A stretch of DNA of 56,762 bases from positions 30,642 through 87,403 of the forward strand of contig JAPLLA010000017.1 in the NCBI GenBank assembly GCA_026387795.1, in the 5' to 3' direction. A program made the translations under genes and the position numbers. Shown here piece after piece: positions 7,881-19,000 of the stretch (position 1 is its first letter; the number at the start of each line of letters is the position of its first letter). Below the pieces are notes generated by a model, which saw only the letters and a program-made list of their open reading frames with translations, had not been told where the DNA came from and ran no database searches. This stretch comes from Candidatus Saganbacteria bacterium. GTDB lineage: Bacteria; Margulisbacteria; WOR-1; JAPLLA01.

Positions 7881-10800
7881 ATGTACGACCAAATTAAAGC
7901 TCAAGGACTTTATGACCCGCGCTTCGAGCACGATAGCTGCGGAGTGGGCTTTGTAGTTAATATCAAAGGGAAACAGTCTAATGAGATAGTAAAACAAGGA
8001 CTGAAGATCTTGGAACGATTAGCTCATCGAGGTGCAGTAGGAGCTGACCCAAAAACTGGGGACGGTGCAGGAATACTCCTCCAAATGCCGCATGATTTTT
8101 TTGCTGCTGTCTGCAAAGAAAACAAAATTAAACTCCCCCACCCTGGAGGCTACGGGACAGGGCTGGTTTTTCTTCCCCAAGACCCCAAAGAAAGAAAAAC
8201 CTGCAAGGCCATCTTCAAAAAACAAATTGAAACAGAAGGACAAATTCTCCTAGGCTGGAGAGAGGTCCCAGTTGATCCCAACCAAATCGGCAAGACCGCA
8301 AAAGAAACCCAACCAGCCATTGAACAGGTTTTTATCCTTAAAGGGAAAAAAATAAGGGCCCAGATCGATTTTGAAAGAAAACTCTATATCATTAGAAAAC
8401 TGGTTGAAAATGAAACAAGAGAAAATAAGCTTTTTCTGTATATTACAAACCTTTCTTCTTTAACCTTTTCCTACAAAGGGCTTTTAATGCCTGAACAAGT
8501 AGAGAGCTTTTTCCTGGACCTGCAAGATCCAAGGCTTAAAAGCTCTATTGCCCTGGTACATTCCAGGTACAGCACCAATACTTTTCCTACTTGGGACCTG
8601 GCGCAGCCTTTTCGTTTCTTAGCGCACAACGGTGAGATTAATACCCTGCAAGGAAACCGCAACTGGATGAAAGCAAAAGAAGGTTTGCTTGCTCCGATGG
8701 AGTCCGAGACTCATCGGAGTCCTCGGACCAGTAAGGTTTTTGGGAAAGAGATTGAAAAGCTAAAACCGGTAATTGTCCCTGGTGGGAGCGATTCTGCAAC
8801 ACTAGATAATGTATTGGAACTTTTAGTGCTAAGCGGGCGTTCTCTTCCCCACGCTATGCTCATGCTGGTCCCACAAGCTTGGGAAAACAACAACTCAATT
8901 GATAAGGAACTAAAGGATTTTTATCGCTATCACGCTTGCTTTATGGAACCGTGGGACGGGCCGGCTGCGATCGCATTTACAGACGGGACTCAAGTTGGTG
9001 CAATTCTGGACAGAAACGGGCTTAGGCCAGCCAGATACATTATTACTAAAAACGATCTCGTAGCCATGGCTTCCGAGGTCGGAGTGTTAGATGTCCCGGC
9101 AGAAGAAATTGTAGCGTCCGGAAGGCTCGAGCCTGGAAAGATGTTTTTCATAGACACCAAAGAAGGCAGGATTATTGGCGACGAAGAGATCAAAGAAACA
9201 CTCTCCAGCCAAAAACCATATGAGAAATGGGTAGAGGAAAATCTGGTGGAAATGGAAAAACTGCTTAAAATCAGCAGCTGCGAAGAAGAAACCCCCCCTC
9301 TTATCTCACGGCTCAAAGCTTTTGGCTACAGCCGCGAAGATATGAAAGTAATTTTGCAGCCAATGGGAGAAAAAGGGAAAGAACCAGTGGGCTCTATGGG
9401 AAACGATACTCCGCATGCAATACTGTCCGAACAGCCGGAACTGCTTTATAACTATTTCAAACAGCTCTTTGCACAAGTGACGAATCCTCCTATTGACTCT
9501 ATCCGCGAAGAATTGGTTATGAGCCTGGAAAGCTATGTGGGCCCGCAAAAAAACATGTTGGACGAAACCCCGGAACATTGCCACAAACTAAAGGTCAAAG
9601 AGCCGATCTTAACCAATGATGAACTGGAAAAAATCCGTTACATCAGGAAAAACAGCTTTAAAACCAAGACCATCTCCATCCTATTCAAGGTAAACAGCAA
9701 AAATGCGTTTACAAAAACCATTGATCGTATCTGCCAAGAATCCAGGCAAGCCATTGCCGAAGGCTATTCATTTATTATCCTAAGCGACCGTGGAACAAAC
9801 AAGGACCTTGCACCTTTGCCTGCATTACTAGCAGTAGGAGCAGTGCACCATTTCCTAATTAAAGAATCCCTGCGCACTCAAATTGGCATCATCGTAGAAA
9901 GCGGCGAGCCCAGGGAGGTCCACCACTTCGCGCTTCTTTTTGGTTATGGCGCAGACTGCATTAATCCTTACCTGGCATACGAAGCCATAGAGCTTCTGGT
10001 TGCGGAAAAAGAACTGGTGCTGGACGGAAAAACTGCAATCAACAACTACCGCCACGCAGTAGAAAAAGGGATCCTAAAAATCCTCTCAAAAATGGGGATT
10101 TCCACTCTTAACAGCTACAGGGGATCGCAGATTTTTGAGGCGCTTGGACTAGCAGACGAAGTCATTGAAAGATGCTTCACAGGGACTGTTTCCAGGATCG
10201 GGGGAGCAGACTTTGAAACCCTGGCAAAAGAAACCATCCTAAGACATAAAGAAGGATTCCCGGATAGAGAAATTGGCACTCCCCTTTTAAAAACCGGCGG
10301 AGTTTACCAATGGAAAAAAGATGGGGTATTCCATTTGTGGAACCCGGAAAGTATTGCTGCGCTACAAGATGCTTCCAGAAATAATGACCCAAAGAAGTAT
10401 GAGGAATTCTCAAAACTCATCAATAATCAATACGGCCATCCGACTACACTCCGAAGCCTTCTAAAGCTGCGGAAAGGAAATCCTCTCCCCATAGAAGAAG
10501 TAGAGCCTATAGAGGAAATTTTGAAACGTTTTGTCAGTGGGGCCATGAGTTTTGGTTCTATCAGCAAAGGGACTCATGAAACCATTGCCATTGCCATGAA
10601 CAGGATCGGCGGAAAATCCAATACCGGTGAAGGGGGCGAAGACCCAACTCGTTTTACCCCTCTTCCAAACGGCGATTCCAAGCGGAGCGCTATTAAACAA
10701 GTCGCGTCTGGAAGATTTGGCGTAACCACAAATTATCTGGTAAATGCAGATGAACTGCAGATCAAAATTGCTCAAGGTGCAAAACCGGGTGAAGGAGGAC

Positions 10801-12425
10801 AACTCCCCGGACACAAAGTAAGCGTGACTATTGCTAAAACGCGTTACACAACCCCTGGAGTAACTTTAATCTCTCCGCCACCTCATCATGACATTTATTC
10901 TATTGAAGACTTGGCACAGCTGATCTTTGACTTAAAAAATGTAAATCCAAAAGCCAGAATTTCCGTAAAACTCGTTTCGGAAGTCGGAGTTGGGACCATT
11001 GCAGCAGGAGTAGCCAAAGGACATGCAGATATGATTTTAATTTCCGGAGGAGACGGCGGAACCGGAGCATCTCCTAGAAGTTCAATTAAACATGCGGGGC
11101 TACCGTGGGAATTGGGCCTTGCTGAAACACATCAAACTTTAGTTCTAAATGATCTGAGAAGCAGGGTCAGGCTGCAAACAGACGGACAAATGCGCACGGG
11201 CCGCGACGTTGCCATTGCAGCATTGCTTGGTGCGGAAGAATTTGGTTTTTGCACTGCCCTTCTTATTACTCTTGGATGCGTAATGCTTAGGCATTGCCAT
11301 CTTAACAACTGTTCTTTGGGCGTTGCCACGCAAGACGATCTTTTATCAAAAAGGTTCCAAGGCAGGCCTGAATACATTATAAATTACCTCCGTTTTGTAG
11401 CTGCGGAGCTCCGGGGCATCATGGCAGAGCTCGGTTTTAGAAAACTTGAGGAGATGGTAGGCAGAGTTGATCTCCTGGAAGTTAATGAAGAGATTGTTCC
11501 ATGGAAAGCAAAAGGGATAGATTATTCAAAAATTCTTTATACACCAAAACACGGTAAAAAAGTAGAAATCCGTTGTACTAAAGCTCAAAATCACGGCATC
11601 GACAAGGTCCTTGACCGGAAATTGATTGAGCTGGCTCTCCCTGCACTGGAAAAAGGAACTATCGTAAATCATTCCTTAGCAATTAGAAACAGTAATCGGA
11701 CCGTTGGGACCATGCTAAGCGGGGAACTGGTAAAAAGATATGGGGAATCGGGACTGCCGGAAGACACTATAAAATTTAAATTTAAAGGCGTGGCTGGACA
11801 AAGCTTTGGGGCATGGCTGGCAAAGGGAATTACTTTTGAGCTCGAAGGTTTTGCCAACGATTACGTGGGCAAAGGGATGTCCGGCGGGAAAATTATCATT
11901 TATCCAGACCAGGACTCTGTCTTAGATGCCAGCAAAAACGTCATCATAGGTAATACCACTTTTTACGGCGCAACTAGCGGCGAAGCTTACATCAGAGGCG
12001 TAGCAGGAGAACGGTTTTGCATCCGTAATTCCGGATTATATGCTGTAGTAGAAGGCGTGGGAGACCACGGCTGCGAATACATGACAGGTGGAAGAGTAGT
12101 CATTCTGGGAAATACCGGCAGGAATTTTGGCGCAGGGATGTCGGGCGGTCTTGCCTATGTGTATGACAAAGACGGGACTTTCAGTGAAAAATGTAATTTA
12201 CAAATGGTGGAACTGCAAACCCTGCAAGAAGAAGATAAGGTGACCATTTTAAGGCTGCTCCATATCCACTTTAAAAGCACCCAAAGCCCAATTGCGAGAA
12301 GAATTTTGGATAATTTTACCAAGGAAGGAAGACGTTTTGTAAAAGTAATGCCTTTGGAATATAAGAGGATTTTGGAAGAAAAGAAATATTCCGCCACTGA
12401 AAACGAGTTGGAAACCGAAGGCTAA
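7881..12425 (+). CDS. gltB: Glutamate synthase large subunit
   Basis: N-terminal CGVGFVVNIKG Ntn-glutaminase, FMN domain GEGGEDPTRF / GAKPGEGGQLPGHKVS, C-terminal GXGXG repeats. Confidence 0.97.
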   Translation: MYDQIKAQGLYDPRFEHDSCGVGFVVNIKGKQSNEIVKQGLKILERLAHRGAVGADPKTGDGAGILLQMPHDFFAAVCKENKIKLPHPGGYGTGLVFLPQDPKERKTCKAIFKKQIETEGQILLGWREVPVDPNQIGKTAKETQPAIEQVFILKGKKIRAQIDFERKLYIIRKLVENETRENKLFLYITNLSSLTFSYKGLLMPEQVESFFLDLQDPRLKSSIALVHSRYSTNTFPTWDLAQPFRFLAHNGEINTLQGNRNWMKAKEGLLAPMESETHRSPRTSKVFGKEIEKLKPVIVPGGSDSATLDNVLELLVLSGRSLPHAMLMLVPQAWENNNSIDKELKDFYRYHACFMEPWDGPAAIAFTDGTQVGAILDRNGLRPARYIITKNDLVAMASEVGVLDVPAEEIVASGRLEPGKMFFIDTKEGRIIGDEEIKETLSSQKPYEKWVEENLVEMEKLLKISSCEEETPPLISRLKAFGYSREDMKVILQPMGEKGKEPVGSMGNDTPHAILSEQPELLYNYFKQLFAQVTNPPIDSIREELVMSLESYVGPQKNMLDETPEHCHKLKVKEPILTNDELEKIRYIRKNSFKTKTISILFKVNSKNAFTKTIDRICQESRQAIAEGYSFIILSDRGTNKDLAPLPALLAVGAVHHFLIKESLRTQIGIIVESGEPREVHHFALLFGYGADCINPYLAYEAIELLVAEKELVLDGKTAINNYRHAVEKGILKILSKMGISTLNSYRGSQIFEALGLADEVIERCFTGTVSRIGGADFETLAKETILRHKEGFPDREIGTPLLKTGGVYQWKKDGVFHLWNPESIAALQDASRNNDPKKYEEFSKLINNQYGHPTTLRSLLKLRKGNPLPIEEVEPIEEILKRFVSGAMSFGSISKGTHETIAIAMNRIGGKSNTGEGGEDPTRFTPLPNGDSKRSAIKQVASGRFGVTTNYLVNADELQIKIAQGAKPGEGGQLPGHKVSVTIAKTRYTTPGVTLISPPPHHDIYSIEDLAQLIFDLKNVNPKARISVKLVSEVGVGTIAAGVAKGHADMILISGGDGGTGASPRSSIKHAGLPWELGLAETHQTLVLNDLRSRVRLQTDGQMRTGRDVAIAALLGAEEFGFCTALLITLGCVMLRHCHLNNCSLGVATQDDLLSKRFQGRPEYIINYLRFVAAELRGIMAELGFRKLEEMVGRVDLLEVNEEIVPWKAKGIDYSKILYTPKHGKKVEIRCTKAQNHGIDKVLDRKLIELALPALEKGTIVNHSLAIRNSNRTVGTMLSGELVKRYGESGLPEDTIKFKFKGVAGQSFGAWLAKGITFELEGFANDYVGKGMSGGKIIIYPDQDSVLDASKNVIIGNTTFYGATSGEAYIRGVAGERFCIRNSGLYAVVEGVGDHGCEYMTGGRVVILGNTGRNFGAGMSGGLAYVYDKDGTFSEKCNLQMVELQTLQEEDKVTILRLLHIHFKSTQSPIARRILDNFTKEGRRFVKVMPLEYKRILEEKKYSATENELETEG

Positions 12426-12495
12426 ATGCCTCGGTTTCCAAAAAAGGTCGCAATGAATAAACGGGAAACCGCGACATTTAGTCGCAGGTTTCCCG
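12408..12495. repeat. Twin-hairpin intergenic element (copy 1)
   Basis: TTGGAAACCGAAGGC-TAAA-TGCCTCGGTTTCCAA (12408-12441) and CGGGAAACCGCGAC-ATTTA-GTCGCAGGTTTCCCG (12462-12495); copy 2 at 26477-26555. Confidence 0.8.
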
Positions 12496-12515
12496 CAACC
12501 TAAGGAGATAGAAGT

Positions 12516-13886
12516 ATGGGAGACACAAAAGGGTTTTTAAAAACGAGCAGGCAAAGCTGCGAGTACCGCGCTGTAGAAGAACGCGTTGCGGACTTTGGCC
12601 AGGTTGCAAAGCCCAGGCCGGACCGTGCTTCCAAAGAACAAGCTTCGCGCTGCATGGATTGCGGAACACCTTTCTGCCATTGGGGCTGCCCGATTGGCAA
12701 CTACATTCCGGAATGGAACGATGCTGTGTTTTCCGACCACTGGGAAAAAGCTTTTGTCCTGCTTAATGCTTCAAATCCTTTGCCTGAAATTACAGGCAGG
12801 GTCTGCCCTGCTCTTTGCGAATATGCTTGCGTGCTGGGGATCAACGACGATCCTGTTACCATCAGAGAAAACGAACTCGCCATTATTGAGCATGCGTTCA
12901 AAAAAGGATTAATTAAGCCAAACCCGCCAAAAACCAGGACCGGTAAAAAAATAGCAGTGATTGGATCCGGTCCAGCGGGATTATCCGCTGCAGCAACCCT
13001 GAATCAAATGGGACATACAGTTACGGTTTTTGAAAAAGATGAGAAGCCAGGAGGGATACTGCGTTTTGGCATTCCGGATTTTAAACTGGAAAAAGAAATT
13101 TTAGACCGTAGGATCAGCATTTGGAAAAAAGAAGGGATTACTTTTAAAACTGGCATCAATGTAGGTAAGGATTATCCTACAGATAAATTGTTAAAAGAAT
13201 TTGATGCGGTTTGCTTGAGTGGAGGCTCTCGACATCCAAGAGACCTAAAAGTTCCTGGAAGAGAATTAAAAGGAATCTATTTTGCCATGGATTATTTAAT
13301 GCAATCGAACCGAAGGGTCGCAGGAACAAAAATACCGGCAAAAGACCTAATCGATGCAAAAGGTAAAAACGTAGTAGTAATCGGCGGCGGGGACACTGGA
13401 GCAGACTGCGTAGGGACTGCACGCCGGCAAGGGGCAAAAAGCATCACTCAAATCGAAGTTCTTCCTAAACCTTCTGCTTGCCGTCCAGAAAATCAACCGT
13501 GGCCAGGGTATCCGGCTATTTTTAAAACTTCTTCCAGCCATGAAGAAGGATGCAACAGGCATTGGGAAGTAGTAACCAAGGAAATTATTGGTAAAAATGG
13601 GCAGGTACAAAAAATAGTGGCTGAAGCTTGCGGAAAAGAGCTCCAAATCGAGGCAGACCTAGTATTACTCGCAATTGGATTTTTGCATCCTGAACAAAAT
13701 GGCCTATTAGAAAATTTAAAAGTGGCTTTTAGCGAACGTGGCAATGTAAAAACCGATGAAAATTATATTACGAGCGTCAAAGGAGTTTTTTCTGCAGGGG
13801 ACATGAGAAGAGGACAATCGCTTGTGGTGTGGGCAATTTACGAAGGCAGGCAAGCCGCACAAGCGATTGATAAATATTTATTATGA
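12516..13886 (+). CDS. gltD: Glutamate synthase small subunit
   Basis: CMDCGTPFCHWGCPIGNYIPEWND, IGSGPAGLSAA, VVIGGGDTGADCVGTARRQGA. Confidence 0.95.
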   Translation: MGDTKGFLKTSRQSCEYRAVEERVADFGQVAKPRPDRASKEQASRCMDCGTPFCHWGCPIGNYIPEWNDAVFSDHWEKAFVLLNASNPLPEITGRVCPALCEYACVLGINDDPVTIRENELAIIEHAFKKGLIKPNPPKTRTGKKIAVIGSGPAGLSAAATLNQMGHTVTVFEKDEKPGGILRFGIPDFKLEKEILDRRISIWKKEGITFKTGINVGKDYPTDKLLKEFDAVCLSGGSRHPRDLKVPGRELKGIYFAMDYLMQSNRRVAGTKIPAKDLIDAKGKNVVVIGGGDTGADCVGTARRQGAKSITQIEVLPKPSACRPENQPWPGYPAIFKTSSSHEEGCNRHWEVVTKEIIGKNGQVQKIVAEACGKELQIEADLVLLAIGFLHPEQNGLLENLKVAFSERGNVKTDENYITSVKGVFSAGDMRRGQSLVVWAIYEGRQAAQAIDKYLL

Positions 13887-14962
13887 AAGCAATTTTAGCG
13901 CTTGAAGATGGGACAATTTTTACAGGGGCTGCATTTGGTGCTACTGGCGAGTCCTATGGAGAAGTAGTTTTTAACACCTCCATGACCGGGTACCAGGAAA
14001 TTTTGACTGATCCTTCTTACAAAGGGCAGATTGTTACCATGACCTACCCTTTGATCGGAAACTACGGCATCAATACAGAAGACTTCGAGTCCGAAAAACC
14101 GCATCTTTCAGGTTTTGTAGTACGGGAAAAAAGCAAAATCGTAAGCAATTGGCGTTCAAGCGAGAGCTTGGATGAATTTCTAAAGAAAAATAGAGTTATC
14201 GGCATTGAGGGGATCGACACCCGTGCGTTAACACTGCACATCCGTTCTTTGGGCGCCATGAAAGGCGTTATTTCAACTGTTGACCTAAGCCCGGAAAGCC
14301 TGGTCAAAAAAGTAAAAGTATCTGAGGGGTTGGTGGGGATCGATTTAGTAAAAAAAGTGACTTGCAAGAAAGCTTATGACTGGAACACCAGTGGGGAATA
14401 TAAGGTGGTGCTTTTAGACTGCGGCGCCAAGTTCAACATTATGCGGGAATTGGCTATGCGCGGGTGCCAGGTTACAGTTGTTCCAGCAAATACTTCTGCA
14501 AAAGAGATTTTAGCCATGAAGCCGGATGGAGTAATGCTCTCCAACGGCCCTGGAGATCCGGCTGCTGTAACCTATGTAATTGAAACCGTCAAAGAACTGA
14601 TCGGCAAAGTCCCGATTTTCGGGATCTGCCTTGGCCACCAAATGCTGGGACTAGCCTTAGGGGGTAAAACCTTTAAATTAAAGTTTGGACATCGCGGAGC
14701 AAACCATCCGGTCATGAACTTAAAAACCCGGAAAGTAGAAATTACTACGCAAAACCACGGCTTTTGCTTGGACCTGGATAGCTTGAATACAAAAGAGATA
14801 GAACTGACCCATGTAAACTTAAATGACCATACTTCTGAAGGAATAAGACACAAGAAGCATCCGGTTTTTTCCGTGCAGTACCACCCGGAAGCAGCAGCAG
14901 GCCCACACGACAGCAGGTATTTGTTTGAGGAGTTTATCCAATGCCTAAAAGAAAAGATATAA
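13883..14962 (+). CDS. carA: Carbamoyl-phosphate synthase small subunit
   Basis: [53 protein letters not shown]. Confidence 0.96.
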   Translation: MKAILALEDGTIFTGAAFGATGESYGEVVFNTSMTGYQEILTDPSYKGQIVTMTYPLIGNYGINTEDFESEKPHLSGFVVREKSKIVSNWRSSESLDEFLKKNRVIGIEGIDTRALTLHIRSLGAMKGVISTVDLSPESLVKKVKVSEGLVGIDLVKKVTCKKAYDWNTSGEYKVVLLDCGAKFNIMRELAMRGCQVTVVPANTSAKEILAMKPDGVMLSNGPGDPAAVTYVIETVKELIGKVPIFGICLGHQMLGLALGGKTFKLKFGHRGANHPVMNLKTRKVEITTQNHGFCLDLDSLNTKEIELTHVNLNDHTSEGIRHKKHPVFSVQYHPEAAAGPHDSRYLFEEFIQCLKEKI

Positions 14963-16575
14963 AGAGCATTCTGATCATCGGCTCGGGTCCGATCGTGATC
15001 GGCCAAGCATGCGAATTTGACTATTCGGGCGTACAAGCTTGCAAAGCCTTAAAAGCCGATGGCTATAAGATTATTCTAGTAAACAGCAACCCTGCCACTA
15101 TCATGACAGACCCTGAAATGGCAGACCGGACTTACATTGAACCGATTACTGCGGATATAGTAGAAAAAATCATTGCCAAAGAGCGTCCTGATGCGCTCCT
15201 TCCTACCCTGGGAGGCCAAACTGCCTTAAATTGTGCGGTAGAACTTTGGGAAAAGGGAGTTTTGCAGAAATATAAAGTAGAAATGATCGGCGCAAATGCC
15301 GAAGTGATTAAAAAAGCAGAAGACCGCGACTTGTTTAAGCAGGCAATGCAAAAAATTGGTATCGATGTCCCTATAAGCGGACTGGCACATACATATAAAG
15401 AAGCCTTAGTAGTATTAGAAAAAATCGGCTTCCCTGTAATTATTCGTCCGGCATTTACACTTGGCGGGACCGGAGGAGGAATCGCTTATAATTTTGAAGA
15501 ATTTAAGGTGCTTGCAAACAGAGGACTTGAAGCCAGCCCAATTTCCGAGATTTTGATCGAAGAATCATTGATCGGATGGAAAGAATTTGAGCTGGAAGTA
15601 ATGCGCGACCTAAACGATAACGTAGTCATCATCTGTTCTATAGAAAACTTTGACCCAATGGGGATCCACACCGGGGACTCAATTACAGTTGCTCCTGCGC
15701 AGACCTTGACAGACAAAGAATACCAAGCGTTGCGCGACCAGTCGATTGCAATTATCAGGGAAATCGGAGTAGAAACCGGAGGATCTAACATCCAGTTCGC
15801 TGTACACCCAGATACAGGCAGGATTGTAATCATAGAAATGAACCCTCGCGTATCCAGGTCTTCTGCCCTAGCCTCAAAAGCTACTGGATTTCCAATCGCC
15901 AAGATCGCTGCAAAGCTGGCAGTTGGCTATACATTAGATGAGATACCAAATGACATTACTAAAAAGACCCCTGCCTCATTTGAGCCTACTATCGACTATT
16001 GCGTGGTTAAGATCCCCAGGTTTACTTTTGAGAAATTCCCCGGGGCTGATCCCAAACTCGGGATTTCAATGAAGTCTGTTGGCGAAGCAATGGCAATTGG
16101 CAGAACTTTTAAAGAAGCACTGCAAAAAGGACTGCGGTCTTTGGAAATCAAGGCCATGGGGCTAGAGGATATGGTCAAAGATGTAAGCCAAGAGGAACTT
16201 GAAGCAGGACTTCGTTTTGCGGGAGCCGAGAGGATCTTTCTTGTTAAACGCGCACTGCAAACAGGGATGTCTTTGGACCAAATCTATGCCCTAAGCAAAG
16301 TAGACCGTTGGTTTCTAAGCAATATGTTGGAGCTGGTGGAATTTGAAAACCATCTCAAAACTTTCAAAGGGAAAAATATCCCTACAGAGGTGCTAAGAGA
16401 AGCAAAGATCATGGGATTTTCTGACATCCAACTTGGCAAGCTTTGGGAAATAACCGAAGAAGCGGTTTTTGATTTAAGAAAAGAAAGAGGAGTAGTACCG
16501 CATTTCAAGCAAGTAGATACTTGTGCTGCGGAGTTTGAGGCATATACTCCATACTATTATTCTACCTACTCGTAA
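14941..16575 (+). CDS. carB: Carbamoyl-phosphate synthase large subunit, N-terminal half only
   Basis: [30 protein letters not shown]...; ends [20 protein letters not shown], at the usual inter-half boundary of full-length CarB. Confidence 0.9.
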   Translation: MPKRKDIKSILIIGSGPIVIGQACEFDYSGVQACKALKADGYKIILVNSNPATIMTDPEMADRTYIEPITADIVEKIIAKERPDALLPTLGGQTALNCAVELWEKGVLQKYKVEMIGANAEVIKKAEDRDLFKQAMQKIGIDVPISGLAHTYKEALVVLEKIGFPVIIRPAFTLGGTGGGIAYNFEEFKVLANRGLEASPISEILIEESLIGWKEFELEVMRDLNDNVVIICSIENFDPMGIHTGDSITVAPAQTLTDKEYQALRDQSIAIIREIGVETGGSNIQFAVHPDTGRIVIIEMNPRVSRSSALASKATGFPIAKIAAKLAVGYTLDEIPNDITKKTPASFEPTIDYCVVKIPRFTFEKFPGADPKLGISMKSVGEAMAIGRTFKEALQKGLRSLEIKAMGLEDMVKDVSQEELEAGLRFAGAERIFLVKRALQTGMSLDQIYALSKVDRWFLSNMLELVEFENHLKTFKGKNIPTEVLREAKIMGFSDIQLGKLWEITEEAVFDLRKERGVVPHFKQVDTCAAEFEAYTPYYYSTYS

Positions 16576-16718
16576 GAATCAACATAGTCACACCCCAGAA
16601 TAGATTCGCCACATCTCCCACCAGAGCCAACTCTCCCTTTCGCATGATAGTCTAGGGAAAGCCTATTGACTCATATTAATAATTATGTTACTGTTACTGG
16701 AAATAAAAGGAGGGCACC

Positions 16719-17219
16719 ATGAAAAGTAAACTGTTTGTTTCCTTGCTAGTTTCTGCTTTATTTGTCGCATTCTTTGCTGCGGTCGCATTTGGAGCCTTGG
16801 TTCAGAATCCTATACTGCAAGGTTCAGCTATACAAAAAGGGACAGCAGGCTCTATAGTTACACCAATCACTTTTAAAATCACTATTAAGGCAAATCCAAC
16901 AAAGACCATAAGCGCTACGTGGGGAAAGTCTTTTATTCATGCGGTTAATCCGTCTGGAGTAGAATTTGCCCTAGCAGATTATGACGTGGATAATTCTCAA
17001 CCGATCCCTGTTCCGGTTCAATTGGTACCTGGTAAAGACGTGACTTATACTTGGACATTTGGTTTGAAGCCAGCAAATCAACTGACCTACGCTATTAAAA
17101 TTCTTAATCCCTATGGCAATAATGTCACAAAGAAGTGGAAACAGGTAGCTGCTCCAACAAGTTTTGTTTTGAATGGAAATCCACAGACGGTATTAGTGAC
17201 CCTAATTCCTCTGCTATAA
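16719..17219 (+). CDS. Hypothetical secreted protein
   Basis: Signal peptide (MKSKLFVSLLVSALFVAFFAAVAFGA); beta-rich; ribosome site AGGAGGGC upstream. Confidence 0.5.
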   Translation: MKSKLFVSLLVSALFVAFFAAVAFGALVQNPILQGSAIQKGTAGSIVTPITFKITIKANPTKTISATWGKSFIHAVNPSGVEFALADYDVDNSQPIPVPVQLVPGKDVTYTWTFGLKPANQLTYAIKILNPYGNNVTKKWKQVAAPTSFVLNGNPQTVLVTLIPLL

Positions 17220-17236
17220 AATACAGTTAAATAATA

Positions 17237-17269
17237 AAAAGGGCCTCCCAATAAGGGTGGCCTTTTTTA
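17237..17269 (+). terminator. Intrinsic terminator
   Basis: AAAAGGGCCTCCCAATAAGGGTGGCCTTTTTT. Confidence 0.65.
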
Positions 17270-17292
17270 TGTGAATTTGTATTTTCTTCGCT

Positions 17293-18876
17293 TCAACCTA
17301 TTCTTAATTTAGCAATCAAGTTGGAGATTTGGTTGGAATCAGGCTCAATAATAGTTGCAAGCGCTAACAAGGTATCTCCGTCATTGATTGCACCAATGAA
17401 TTCTTCTGCAAAACCTAATTTAACTATAGCTGCGTATAGACGTGTCATTTCATAGGAGTCGGCTACGGAGTAGACTGCAGTAGCTAGCTCTCCTAAAACA
17501 CCTGCGTCCCTAGCTACCCGCAAAAAACAATCAAAAGCCTCACTGGCTTTTTGGGCTTTCGCTGCTGCTTCTTCTCGCCGTTCTGCAGTTATTCTTATTC
17601 CGCTCTCCATCAGGGATATTTCAACACGCAAAAACCCTGCTAACGAACGTTCTGGTTCGTCTTGAGCCAATTTTCTTGCTGCAACCGCTAATTGGCTTAA
17701 AACACCATTAGATCTAGAAGCTTCCATTATTTCCTTAAGAAAGCCCCTTTCGTTTGCAGCTCCAACCAAATATTCTAAAGTGAATGAATCAGAACTTGCG
17801 GCAACCATCACTGCGCCAAGCAACCCGTCACTTTTGGCTGTTTCTACTAAATCGCCAAACCCCTTTTCAAAACGGGTTGTTTCGAATAATTTATTCAGAC
17901 ACCCAATGTTATGACAAACCCTTAGTAATTCGGTCATGGATCCTGGTAATTGCATCAAAGTCTTTAATATGTCTGAATCTTGTTTTACCAAGCGCTTAAA
18001 AATTTGTCTCCCTTCTTTTGATTGGCCCAGCGAAAGTATTCTTCTAAGAAAGGTTTCGCCTCTATCACCTAACCTTAAATGGATTAAATGGATTTGACCA
18101 ATTGACCTTCCCTGTGGAACTGACAAGAGCTCAAGAAAGATCGGTTCACTGGCAGCAGCAAGCAGATTTGGAAGTAGTTTTTCTTTTTCCGCTGCTTCAG
18201 CCAATTCATCCAGACATTCAGCCTCTTGTGCAGCATCCGCCAGTTTTCTAAACCACGCTTCACTTCCTGCATGTTCAAGCACTTTTCTTAACACATCGGT
18301 CCCTCTGGCAGCCAAAACAACCTTTGGCAAAAAATCATTGCCTGCAGCCAAATTAACAATTCGCCGTAAACAATCCTGATCAGATGCCACTGTCACGAGT
18401 AAGGACCTTAAAGCTTCTTGTCCAAATGATTCCAAAAATCCATACCATTTATAATCAGGGACAAAACAGTGCCGGATTAACCCTTTTAACATTTCCTGCC
18501 TGGCAAAACCTTTTATATGCGGGACGATTTTTGCAAAGAAATCAGCAGCTGTCCAGGTTTTTCTCCGTTCAATTAATCCGTTCCCTTCTAAAACTTCTGC
18601 TAACGACATATATGCTTGATCGATAATTGTCGTCCGTTTTCGATGGATCTCCTTTGCTTCGGCAGACGTTCCCTCTGCTAAGTCCCCGCTCCTAACCAGA
18701 CCGGGATTAACTGAATTCGATTGAACTTCAAGAGCTGCTCTTAATCCCGGGAAATTGACCACCCTACTGTCTTTTCTCATTAACACAGTGCGATAAATAT
18801 CGCCATCATCCGGCCTTACTGGAATCCAGACCCGGCTTAATATTTTATAAGGGTATAATCTTGCAACTGCAACCAT
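17293..18876 (-). CDS. Orphan alpha-solenoid-like protein with 13-residue tandem repeats
   Basis: Repeats such as TVASDQDCLRRIV/NLAAGNDFLPKVV/LAARGTDVLRKVL/EHAGSEAWFRKLA/DAAQEAECLDELA/EAAEKEKLLPNLL. Confidence 0.6.
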   Translation of the reverse strand: MVAVARLYPYKILSRVWIPVRPDDGDIYRTVLMRKDSRVVNFPGLRAALEVQSNSVNPGLVRSGDLAEGTSAEAKEIHRKRTTIIDQAYMSLAEVLEGNGLIERRKTWTAADFFAKIVPHIKGFARQEMLKGLIRHCFVPDYKWYGFLESFGQEALRSLLVTVASDQDCLRRIVNLAAGNDFLPKVVLAARGTDVLRKVLEHAGSEAWFRKLADAAQEAECLDELAEAAEKEKLLPNLLAAASEPIFLELLSVPQGRSIGQIHLIHLRLGDRGETFLRRILSLGQSKEGRQIFKRLVKQDSDILKTLMQLPGSMTELLRVCHNIGCLNKLFETTRFEKGFGDLVETAKSDGLLGAVMVAASSDSFTLEYLVGAANERGFLKEIMEASRSNGVLSQLAVAARKLAQDEPERSLAGFLRVEISLMESGIRITAERREEAAAKAQKASEAFDCFLRVARDAGVLGELATAVYSVADSYEMTRLYAAIVKLGFAEEFIGAINDGDTLLALATIIEPDSNQISNLIAKLRIG

Positions 18877-18897
18877 GCCGTTTGCCTCCTGTATATC

Positions 18898-18924
18898 CTG
18901 TCGAATATTTATTGGGTAAATTTC
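18898..18924 (-). promoter_or_regulatory. sigma28-like promoter GAAA-N15-TTCGACAG (weak match)
   Basis: Upstream of the 18876 minus-strand ORF; same spacing as the other sites. Confidence 0.45.
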
Positions 18925-19000
18925 ACTATTTAAAGGGTTTTTTGAGAAAATGCATGTGCATAATCACCCAATTGCCAATCCTCCTTATTACCTGTAAAAT

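Noticed and set aside
15486-15902. Antisense ORFs inside carB, amt, gltB, gdh and similar genes
   Set aside because: Lie opposite strongly conserved coding sequence, lack ribosome sites or recognisable domains; treated as shadow ORFs.
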